A DNA stretch of 64,000 nucleotides. Source: Chloranthus sessilifolius (lineage: Eukaryota; Streptophyta; Magnoliopsida; Chloranthales; Chloranthaceae). The stretch covers positions 44,022,287 to 44,086,286 of the forward strand of contig CM037590.1 of NCBI GenBank assembly GCA_021018995.1, written 5' to 3'. Below are positions 56,601 to 64,000 of the stretch, piece after piece (positions within the stretch are counted from its first letter, which is position 1; every line of letters begins with the position of its first letter). The position numbers and the translations under genes were made by a program. The notes beneath the pieces are model-generated. The model worked only from the letters and a program-made list of their open reading frames with translations, ran no database searches and was not told the origin of the DNA.

Positions 56601-58160
56601 GTTCCATTTATCCTGATGGGTTGGAATCCCAAATCCATTGATATCATTCCCTTATCATGGGAATTGTTTAAACATAATTGGAATATATGCATCATTGTGT
56701 ACAATCGACTGCTGGGGCCTATCGTTTTTCTTTTAAACATTTGATCGATATAAATCTGTTAATTTCATTAAAAGGAAAATGAGATACAGCGGATCAAAGA
56801 GCTGAGCGAGATACTCAGCCACAAAGAAAGATAAAAAAATAGGAAAACCAAAAAAGATTACAACACAAGGAGAGAGGGAGAGAGAGAGAGAGAAAGGAAG
56901 GAAGGGGCGATAAAGGCTCTGGTGTAGCATCGTGCCTGCGAACGGGCAGCCAGGCCAATGCTCCCAGGACACACTACTCCCAATCCCGTTCCTAGAAGAT
57001 GTCACTAAGGCGCTCCCACTGAAGTAAGATCTCCTCGACTGATGAGGCTGAACAACCGGGTAAGGCCAGGCACCACCAGGAGATATCCTTGAGGACCGAG
57101 TCAATAGTGGCACTGCAAGTCCCATACTTCTTTTTGAATATTCTTCGGTTCTGCTCCTTCCAAATACCCAAACAAATCGTCTATGGAAGCAATCTCCAGA
57201 GAATGGTGACATTCCCGAAGCTCTTAATGAAAAAATCCCAGACTTGCTTTGGGAACTGGAAAAGGAGCATAAGATGTTCAATGGACTCCTTGAACTTGCC
57301 ACATAAGACACAACCTTGGGACAGACATGCTTCTCTTGCAAAGCTGAACACAAGTTAGGATTCAACCCCAAGCCACTTCATGCAAAAAGAGTTTACTCTA
57401 GTGGGGACAACCGATTTCCAAAGCAATGTCCATGGGAGGACAACTTTGCTTAAAAACAATAGAAGGATTTCACCGAGAAGGACCCCTTCTTCTCACCTTT
57501 CCACACCTTTCTATCCGGTCTATCCCTCAGGCTCTCAACCTTCCTCAATCTTCAGGGCCTATCTTTGTAGTCTTAGTATTTTGGTTATTAACATAGCATA
57601 CTTAGTTCCTGTAACTGTTCACTAGCTTTGATAAAATTTACTTGTTACCAAACTTACAAACCATATCTAAGCATTTTTACTGTTTATTCCTAAACCTCTC
57701 TTCAATTAGATTGCAATTTTCAGACTTTTAATGTCTTATTTTTAAGATGTCCGTCACGAGATTGAAAATTATCGATAATGGTCTGGTCCCCACCTCTGTT
57801 CATGAAAAACAGATTTCACTCCACATTACACACTTCAACTGGATGATGTTGGATTATTCGTTTACTTGTTAGCAAAATATTATTGTGGATCAACACACTC
57901 CACAACAACAGGCATGCACAATTTTGTATATATCCTTTGCTTTTTTTTTTCTTTGATGTCAGATTCGTGTTGGTATTATAATCGTTATTTATTTATGTTC
58001 AATTGCAAAGGCATTCATGTTGAAGAGAGCAGCGGAGGAGCCTCTCGGTCACGCAGCTGCTATAATCACGGATGTGCTCGAGAATGCCGAAAGCAACCAT
58101 GTCATCACTGCCTCTCAAAAGCGGGCCCTTCTTCAAGAAATGGCCCTGAGGCTCACCTAG
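39954..58160 (+). CDS. diacylglycerol kinase, DGK1/DGK2 type
   Basis: Seven coding exons: 39954-41108, 41920-42286, 42727-42803, 51940-52059, 52198-52362, 52872-53009 and 58011-58160. All borders are GT-AG and frames join to 723 aa ending in TAG at 58158-58160. The enzyme phosphorylates diacylglycerol to phosphatidic acid in plant lipid signalling. Residues about 26-46 form a membrane anchor. Two C1-type Cys/His zinc domains follow (about 80-142 and 150-215), then a Ser/Thr-rich linker. The catalytic domain starts near 355 ([19 protein letters not shown]), has the ATP-site motif GGDGTVGW (414-421) and [18 protein letters not shown], then the accessory domain with [17 protein letters not shown] and [14 protein letters not shown]. 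The layout and length match the Arabidopsis membrane-anchored DGK1/DGK2 cluster. ATG 39954 gives the longest frame; Met22 (40017) is an alternative start. The frame is intact and the gene is probably functional. Introns 3 (9.1 kb) and 6 (5.0 kb) are filled with retroelements. Confidence 0.96.
42804..44950 (+). other. kinase intron 3, 5' part
   Basis: Intron sequence after the GTAACA donor. I see no second gene. Short open frames at 43901 and 44211 on the minus strand have no recognisable domain. Confidence 0.6.
44951..45129. repeat. tandem duplication, about 89 bp units
   Basis: Two adjacent copies (44951-45039 and 45040-45129) starting AAATATATGACAGCC and ending ACATTCTTTGCT, with five or so differences. 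It lies within kinase intron 3. Confidence 0.93.
46234..46410. mobile_element. small fold-back element in intron 3
   Basis: Imperfect hairpin of about 177 bp: the left arm has GTGCATTGATG, TTGACCATTCTGGCATCC and TAATCTATTAA; the right arm carries their reverse complements. A loop with CATGAACCAA repeats lies between. No gene. Confidence 0.75.
48074..48570 (+). pseudogene. copia gag-pro/RNase H remnant
   Basis: Contains the Gag zinc-knuckle relic, then a protease core in which the catalytic DSG is DFR. It then jumps by deletion directly to the RNase H motif [16 protein letters not shown] at about 48527-48574. Stops and frameshifts throughout. Confidence 0.8.
48575..51041. mobile_element. 2.47-kb LTR-like insertion in copia RNase H
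   Basis: Interrupts RNase H between WKSKK and QDVISRS. The flanks gaaac (48570-48574 and 51042-51046) form a perfect 5-bp duplication. It starts TGTACACAAC and ends GCAAATA. It carries no domain and has promoter-like AT-rich sequence (TTTAAATAGG, ATATATATAGGG) near its 3' end. Probably a solo LTR of an unidentified family. It includes a hairpin-rich minisatellite at 50540-50870. Confidence 0.65.
50540..50870. repeat. degenerate minisatellite with hairpin-forming units
   Basis: Five units, each with GACCCACGCA (or variant), about 10 bases, TGCGTGGGTC (or variant), then a GA-rich tract. In the best unit (50682-50709) GACCCACGCA and TGCGTGGGTC are perfectly complementary over 10 bp. GA runs, for example at 50582-50608, separate the units. 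Confidence 0.88.
51042..51370 (+). pseudogene. copia RNase H, 3' part
   Basis: Open after the insertion as [25 protein letters not shown], with a stop where Trp is usual. A frame change then leads to [23 protein letters not shown] and [10 protein letters not shown]. It ends at the polypurine tract before the right copia LTR. Confidence 0.82.
53300..54960 (+). pseudogene. L1-type LINE 3' fragment in kinase intron 6
   Basis: Frame-shifted remains of the reverse transcriptase C-terminus ([32 protein letters not shown]), and of the following zinc-binding RVT region ([23 protein letters not shown]). It ends with an A-poor 3' tail near TAATATAAAAG. Many stops. Typical of plant L1 relics. Confidence 0.82.
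54961..55870. other. kinase intron 6, unassigned part
   Basis: The sequence at 55183-55790 has short open frames in both directions without domain similarity that I recognise. It could be further decayed retroelement, but I cannot support a gene. Confidence 0.45.
55873..56180. mobile_element. possible hAT-type MITE
   Basis: The left end GGATGTCAATGGGCCTGG and the right end, reverse complement GGGTGTCAATGGGCTGGG, form inverted ends. The interior is rich in GGCTGGGCTC and GGCCC units, as in many plant hAT MITEs. No clear 8-bp duplication was found. Confidence 0.45.
56733..57430 (-). pseudogene. second LINE 3' fragment, minus strand
   Basis: The minus-strand reading has the zinc-binding RVT pattern [16 protein letters not shown], then [13 protein letters not shown] and [10 protein letters not shown], with stops. 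It ends in a CT-rich 3' UTR. Opposite in orientation to the LINE at 53300, so a separate insertion in intron 6. Confidence 0.8.
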
Positions 58161-59052
58161 AACTCTCTCCCTACTTTGTCCCTTTTTTGGCAATCTACAC
58201 ACTATAATTAGGTCCATATAATTAAATATTAATTGACTTATTTATAAGTTCTTTTCTTCATTTTTTTTAATTAAAATTATGTTTCCATCCATATCTATCA
58301 AGGGATGTTAATATGTATCCCTAAAAGTAAGCTCCTTTCTCTTTCAATGTTAGTTAAAGTTGGTTTTGGGTGGGTAACTGGGTATTAAAGTAGAGTTGGG
58401 TAATAGGCATAGTCATCAAGTCGAGGTTCAGCAATAATTTGGCAAGGTTAAAATTCGAAAAAATTCGGCAAGTTCATGGAAAAAAATAAAGTTTAAGATT
58501 AAAAAGTATTACAAAAATCTAAATAATATGAAAAATATGATATATTGAAAAAAATTGTGAATTATTTGTGAATTTTTTAAAAACACATTCTTGAAATATT
58601 CCTGAATAGTTCGTGATTAATTCATGAAAGTGTAAATTCACGATGTTTTCAAAAATTCTGAGAATTTGGTGACTATGGTAATAGGTGCATTGGGCAACAG
58701 GTCACTAGTTTAGAGTTTAGAAAACCTTTGTTCACGGTGATTTGTTCGTATAATCGTAATTGCACAGAGATTTGGCATCCTCTCCATCATGGATAATGGT
58801 CAGGTCCAACTGGTTGAACTTGATTCCGTGTTTAACCAAATTTGCAGCCATTCGATAGTAGTGAATCTTGACTTCCACGGTTTCCTTTTCCATAAGATGA
58901 CATGTAGTCGAGACTTTCCTCTATCCAATCGTTGTAAAACTTGTTGAACACGATATCCGGATCAACGAGTTGGAAATGATCATTGCCCATCATTCCTATT
59001 AACAACATAATACCTTTATTTACAACTCAAGATTCGTCCTTCTGATCTTCAA
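58161..59052. other. 3' side of the kinase gene, no further gene
   Basis: AT-rich sequence. The first 150 bases after the stop probably include the 3' UTR (AATTAAA-type strings at about 58268-58274). No other gene seen. Confidence 0.5.
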
Positions 59053-59335
59053 GTTTCACATGCTTAAACAATTGACTACTTTGGATGTGATGATTAGAGA
59101 TCGCTTTCGTTCTAATCTTTGACACAATAGATCATGAGATTATGGTCCTGCCATTAGACGACGTGATAAAATGTAGTTCTCGGATCACTTTTCAAGCCGT
59201 GTGCCACGTGGAATCAAAATCTAATAGTCTGATGCCAGGACCATAATCACAAAATCTATTGAGTGAAGATGGGAACAAAAAAAGATCTCCAGCATCACAT
59301 TCAAAGCAGTCAACGGTTTAAGCACATGAAACCCC
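59053..59335. mobile_element. fold-back MITE family F, copy 3
   Basis: Arms: GTTTCACATGCTTAAACAAT against GGTTTCATGTGCTTAAACCG (reverse complement), then TGATGATTAGAGATC, CACAATAGATCATGAGATTA and GGTCCTGCCATTAGAC mirrored on the right. Non-coding. Confidence 0.72.
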
Positions 59336-61440
59336 AAGAAGAGAAGGAAGAATCTTGGATTGTGGCTTGTAAATAAATGTACATCATTGTTATCATAGCC
59401 TTATCTCATATATTAGAGGTTGGTTTTGCGAGCCCTATTTTTTCACTTGTTTCTAATTAGCGCTAAGGTTTTTAGAGCTTCACATTTTTTTCCACGGCTT
59501 TCATCCAAGTCTTCTAAGACATGTGGAACATGTTTTCATCTACTTTGTAATATATATAATTTATAAGGTTAATGGGACCTCAACTTAGGCCTAATACCCC
59601 TCCTCACTAACTTTTTTGGTCATATGAGCGACTTTTGGCTAATCCAAATGGTCTAAAGTGGTTAAGCACCATGTGAAGATCTATCAACCCAAAATATATG
59701 CTCATAAGAGGCAAACTATTGACTCTGGGAAGTTTAATATGGCTTATTATTCACTTATAACATATTGAAGTCCTTGGATTCGATGGGAATGAGCAGACAA
59801 CAGGTTAATGGGAGCCTCTCTTATCCGTGGCCTATTTTTCAGTCCCCTCCCATCACTCGAATGCATATTTCCATTTTCCAAATAGATATTGATTACTGTC
59901 CTAAAATTACAATTTTGCCATCAGCCTTTTTAGCCAAACGCATACATGCATGGGCGGGCCAGATGCAGGTGTCCATATGATTAATGAGGAGATTTTTACT
60001 AAAAATAATGGCTGTCATATTTTTTTACCGAAATGTTAAAGTTTTAACTTTATTACCAAAACATGCATATAGGGGACAAATACAATGTCTATAAAGACTT
60101 GATGAGGGGATTCTTACCAAAACCAACAAGACTAAATAATTTTACTAAAAAAAGTAGAGTTCCAAATTTGTAACCAATACATACAGGAGCAGAAATCCGT
60201 CATGTCAAATTACCATTTAAACCTTTTTACTAATCAAATTAAGTATTGAAATTACAAGTTTTACCATCTCACATTTAGACCTAATGCACTACCCAAACCT
60301 ACTATTCTTTTCCCTCAAGAGCCTGTTTGTCATTAGGGAAGACGCAGGAAAAAAGTATCCTTGGATTCAATTTTCTGCACGAATCCCCTATTTGGAAGTG
60401 TTTTAAGCTTTGGAAAAGAAAATCTGAGATATTATCCATTTTCTGAAAAAAAAATTCAAGGGGTACCCTTGAAAATCTCATTTTACGACCCTCGGAAATG
60501 CCTGCTAGGTATGTTCACCTTCCCCTCTTTCTCTCTCTTTAGAATGCATGACGCTCTCTTATTTTTCCAATGCCGAATGAAGTGAAGGTTTGTTTTAGTT
60601 TTATTGTATTATTTGAAGAACTAGACTACAATGGGTGTCCACCCATCATAGGCAGTAAAACAGTCCACAAGACTGTGATTGCGTGACTAAGTTCAACAAT
60701 TTTTTCCAAGAAAATTCATAGGGATTAACCGTAATAGAAAAAACCATGTGATCAAATAATCAGAGTTGTGATGATCACAGGAATTGGTTGAACATGGTAG
60801 AAAAAACATGTAGATCAAATGATCACCAACTTCTGATCAGTTGCCTGCACTGCAATAAAGATTTACCTAAATATAGGTGGTGTATTGATCATGTGGCTAA
60901 GGTTAGTTGATTGACCATGACTTTTAAGATGTGTAGAGCCCACATGGCCATCTTTTGTGTGAATAATCTGTGCTGAAACACTGGTTTGTCATAAAATACA
61001 CTTTTCTTATGATTTCTTGATTATGTATCTATATATTGGATTTTTATTTTCAGTACGCTTTTCATGATATAGCTATGGAAAAGTAAAAATGAAAGAATCC
61101 TAAGAATTCCTGCAAGGTAATAATCCCTGAGAAAACACAAGTATAAACCCAAATCTGCCCTTTTCGCCTTTCTATTTATTCAATAAGGCCCCTTTTCGAA
61201 GCTTCCATCTACTAATATCTTTCTTCTTTGAGAAAAATAGGACAAAGGGATATATTCATGCGCATTAATATATTGAAATATATTAATATATTTCAATATA
61301 TATCGAAGCGGGGAATAAAAAGGGATACACATAAGGCATATCGGCCGGGTCTTAAGCTGATCCGTATCAAATATATCATATACGTATTGGACAAATTAAT
61401 TGATTTTAATTATTTTTTTCTTTTGCTTTATATATATATA
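59336..61440. other. intergenic, no gene seen
   Basis: AT-rich DNA with short open frames only. No RNA gene or clear transposon ends recognised. Confidence 0.5.
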
Positions 61441-61497
61441 TATGACAGTTGGAGAGCAGTGTGAGAGAGCACCAACTATAGTGGTGAGGGTTAATTA
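61441..61497 (-). repeat. inverted SINE 3' fragment
   Basis: It matches the reverse complement of the SINE part at 63145-63200 (shared AGCACCAACTATAGTGGTGA). It lies outside the left end of the hAT element that carries the full SINE. Confidence 0.75.
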
Positions 61498-61790
61498 AAG
61501 GTGGGAAAGAGGACGAGTAAGGAACCCACTATGACGACTCAGACCCACATGTCACCATATTGTCCGATTCTGGGCTTAAGTCTCCGCCCCGATTTTGTTT
61601 TTGGCATGGGCTTAAGTCCCCACCCAAAACACGTCATGACATGCAGGGCCGGCCCTGGGACAAGGCCCAAGAGGTGGCCGCCTTGGGCCCCCAAATATTT
61701 AGGGGTCCCAAATCTTGGAAGTTTGTATTCTTTACCATTGAGTTGCTTAATATAATTTTTAATCTATAAGTGTAATGAAATGATCTCATT

Positions 61791-61862
61791 GTTTAGTTGG
61801 TTAAGTGACTAGTGTTATTTAACTTTTTGCTACCACAGGTTGTGGGTTCAATTCTTCTTAGG
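61791..61862 (+). repeat. tRNA-like relic inside the hAT element
   Basis: A-box-like TTTAGTTGGTTAAG and, 40 bases later, B-box-like GGTTGTGGGTTCAATTC. It lacks a plausible acceptor stem, so it is a SINE head or decayed tRNA-derived sequence rather than a tRNA gene. Confidence 0.5.
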
Positions 61863-62026
61863 TCCCATATTTACAATTTTTAAAAATAGGTTATGGATCG
61901 GGTCTCGGCCAGGTTGTTGCAGGTCATTGGTTGGGTCAGGCCGACCATATATATTGACCTAGTAGATTTTCTAGCCCAATTTTTGACTATACTAAATTTT
62001 TTTGACCAAATCCATTATACTTAGGG

Positions 62027-62434
62027 TACCTCTAAACACACCCACGCGTTCTCTGAAAGCGCCCATGTCTCAAATCCCTTGAAAACCATCGATTCATTCG
62101 AATGAGATGATGGAGAGAACTTATTAGACCTATCTTTCACAAAATAGATCTTTAGGTCATGACCTACTTATCAGACGGTCAATTTTTATTCCATGTGTCA
62201 CAAATCTCTAAAAAATAGCCTTGAATCATATGACACACATCACTTTCAAATATGATTTTATGGGCATTTTTTTTGGATCTATGACATATTAAATCCCAAG
62301 CCGACTGTCTGATAGGTGCACTATGATCTCAAGATCTATTGAGTGAAAGATATGGGTGAAAAACAATCTCCATCATATGATTTGAAGGATTCAATGGTTT
62401 TCAAGGGGTTTGAAATGTGGGCATATTTAGAGGT
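62027..62434. mobile_element. fold-back MITE family F, copy 4
   Basis: Left TACCTCTAAACACACCCA, mirrored by GCATATTTAGAGGTA on the right. Then ATGTCTCAAATCCCTTGAAA against TTTCAAGGGGTTTGAAATGT, GATGGAGA, and ATAGATCTTTAGGTCATGA against CTATGATCTCAAGATCTATT. Nested inside the 61644-63616 hAT element. Confidence 0.78.
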
Positions 62435-62781
62435 ATATATGTGGAAAAGGTGTCCGTCCTCCAAGCTTCCACGTGACACCAAAAATATTATTTTGATGCA
62501 ATGTGGAGCTTGGGTGCATTGCTTAGATCATCTTTGAAAAAAAATATTTGAAAACTCATCTCTACCGTGTATTTTTTGAACCGTGAAATGCGGACCAATG
62601 AAATCCGTCAAACTTTGACATGTGGGTTTAAAAAGTTTTTTTCAAATTTTTTTTTTAACATTAATCTATACCATCCACTTGTGCTCCAAGTGGCACCCAA
62701 GCAGTGTTTTGAGTGCCACGTGGAGCTCCATGTGTATTTTGGAGGACGGTCACCGTCCTCCATTGGAGGGCTTAACCGGCT

Positions 62782-62784
<3 letters not shown>

Positions 62785-62854
<70 letters not shown>
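62785..62854. repeat. (TA)n microsatellite
   Basis: About 35 TA units inside the hAT element. Gives spurious Tyr-Ile open frames. Confidence 0.97.
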
Positions 62855-62860
<6 letters not shown>

Positions 62861-63023
62861 TTATTAAATGATTCTAACTTAAAATAGCGATTTCAAGCTC
62901 CTTACAATTCCATTTTTTACAAATGACTTGTCAATTTTGATCTATTCAATGAGATTTATCCAATGAACAGAGTTTTGAAATTTTTTAAGACAGCTAAAGT
63001 ACTAAAATATGACAGTGAAAAGA

Positions 63024-63290
63024 GGCATTAGCCTAGTTGGTAACCTCCCTCCATTGTGAGGGAGGAGGTCGTGAGTTCGACATTCATCCTCCACGCTGTT
63101 TCCCACCGTTGTCTTTACAAGGTGTGGGTTGAGTTCTGTTAGTTAACCCTCACCACTATAGTTGGTGCTCCTCACGCTGCTCCCCAATTGTCATAGGTGT
63201 ATGCGTGCCTGCTCCTCAGTTCTCGAGGCTGTCTCGGCCTAAAATAGCCATATTAGAAAAGAATAATAATAATAAATAAATAAATAAATA
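63024..63290 (+). repeat. tRNA-derived SINE
   Basis: A head with A-box TTAGCCTAGTTGGTAA and B-box GGTCGTGAGTTCGAC about 40 bases apart, then a GC-richer body, and a tail of AATAATAAATAAATAAATAA. Pol III promoter geometry is intact. An inverted 3' fragment of the same family lies at 61441. Confidence 0.8.
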
Positions 63291-64000
63291 ATATTCAATG
63301 GAACTTAAAGTAATAAAAAAAATTTTATTGGTTGGGTTACTCGATCCGTCGAGTATATTCTACTATTTAACTTTTCTCTTTTTGTGTTGCATTTTGTTTT
63401 AATATAGACTTTTGTTAATTTGTTAGTTGCGTTTTCAAATTATAAACAATAGATGGAATATGGAGATATTTGTAATCTAAAAGTGATGAGTATTGTTTTA
63501 TTTGTCAAAAAAAAAAAAGAATTATAATAATTTATTTTTTTTAAAAGATTAATATGAAAGAGGGGCCCCATTTTAGGAATTCGCCTTGGGCCCCCAAAAT
63601 CTCAAGGCCGGCCCTGATGACATGTAACGTCCGCAATCACATATAGCCTAGGGTCAGGACTTTTTCTTATCCGATGTGGGACTATTATAATCCCCCTATC
63701 TTATAAAAGACTGATACCATTCTGTAACTACCCAGACCCACATGCCACCATATTGTCTGATTATGGGCTTAGATTTCCACCCCGATTTTATTTTTGACTT
63801 AGGCTTAAGTTCCTACCCAAAATGCATCATGACATGTAGCGTCCGCAATCATATATAGCCCAGGGTCAGAACTTTTCCCTATTTGATGTGGGATTATTAA
63901 AGTTACCAATGCCTCTTTATCTTTATACATATCTTGAATTTGGAGTAACAATATTTCTTGTCAGGCTTAACCTATGATATACTATGTATATGTATGGCTG

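Larger units (their letters stand above)
61644..63616. mobile_element. non-autonomous hAT element, 1.97 kb
   Basis: A perfect 8-bp target duplication atgacatg (61636-61643 and 63617-63624). The ends are CAGGGCCGGCCCTGGGAC and CAGGGCCGGCCTTGAGAT (reverse complement), followed by a shared GGGGGCCCAAGG-type block. No transposase. It contains a fold-back MITE, a TA microsatellite and a SINE. The ends resemble Tip100-like hAT elements (inference). Confidence 0.9.
61537..63900. repeat. tandem duplication of about 180 bp, copy 1 split by hAT element
   Basis: Copy 1 is 61537-61643 plus 63625-63715. Copy 2 is about 63728-63900, uninterrupted. Shared strings include CACCATATTGTC, CATGACATGTA, GTCCGCAATCA and GATGTGGGA. 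Copy 2 preserves the site CATGACATGTAGCGTCC, showing the pre-insertion state of copy 1. Confidence 0.88.

Noticed and set aside
56733..57371. 212-aa minus-strand ORF as a gene
   Set aside because: The real similarity is in a different frame of the same strand (LINE zinc-binding region with stops). The long frame is incidental.
61791..61862. Possible tRNA gene
   Set aside because: A and B boxes are visible but no closed acceptor and anticodon stems can be drawn. Best seen as a SINE or tRNA-derived relic.
63024..63100. Possible tRNA gene at the SINE head
   Set aside because: Followed by a body and an AATAA-rich tail, and a second fragment of the same sequence exists nearby. It is a SINE.

Overview
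This is nuclear DNA of a flowering plant. The evidence is multi-exon genes with GT-AG introns, a plant-type diacylglycerol kinase, a plant GDSL-family gene, and very dense plant transposons (Ty3/gypsy chromovirus, Ty1/copia, hAT, Mutator-like, Harbinger/Tourist-like, LINE and SINE relics, long TA microsatellites). The species cannot be told from the sequence. I resolve only two host genes. A five-exon GDSL esterase/lipase-like gene lies on the minus strand (907-2773). A seven-exon diacylglycerol kinase gene lies on the plus strand (39954-58160) and is stretched over 18 kb by repeat-filled introns.

Layout. 1-906: intergenic. 907-2773: GDSL gene whose splice sites and frame are intact but whose catalytic Ser and block III Asn are replaced. 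2774-9420: intergenic DNA with small DNA transposons. 9424-25449: an old retroelement nest, split by a complete 12.9-kb Ty3/gypsy chromovirus (11024-23913, minus strand, 5-bp target duplication gagga). 25802-32496: an hAT element with a broken transposase, itself carrying a 2.55-kb solo LTR of the chromovirus family. 32797-36561: a Harbinger/Tourist-like element, two Mutator- or fold-back-type MITEs and a 747-bp long-arm fold-back element. 36572-39953: upstream region of the kinase, with SINE relics. 39954-58160: kinase gene, with a decayed copia element and an unclassified 2.47-kb insertion in intron 3 and LINE pieces in intron 6. 58161-64000: intergenic, with a 1.97-kb hAT element sitting in one copy of a tandem duplication and carrying a SINE.

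The most unusual object is the chromovirus. First, a 172-bp segment with intron-like borders separates the Gag zinc knuckle from the protease. Removing it fuses Gag to Pol in frame at a conserved position, and leaving it in ends Gag after four more codons. Splicing could therefore set the Gag to Gag-Pol ratio. Second, it has an extra sense ORF (498 aa) between integrase and the 3' LTR. That ORF is preceded by its own TATA box and a roughly 630-bp array of the 12-bp palindrome TCGATTAATCGA, spaced about 20 bp apart. The same palindrome array recurs in both LTRs and in the solo LTR. All four stops in gag-pol are transitions, as expected from decay of methylated DNA.

A second theme is a set of very short hAT-type MITEs that share the end CAAGGATCAAAAT and carry 8-bp target duplications. 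Their interiors are built from tandem short palindromes, and the palindrome differs between members.
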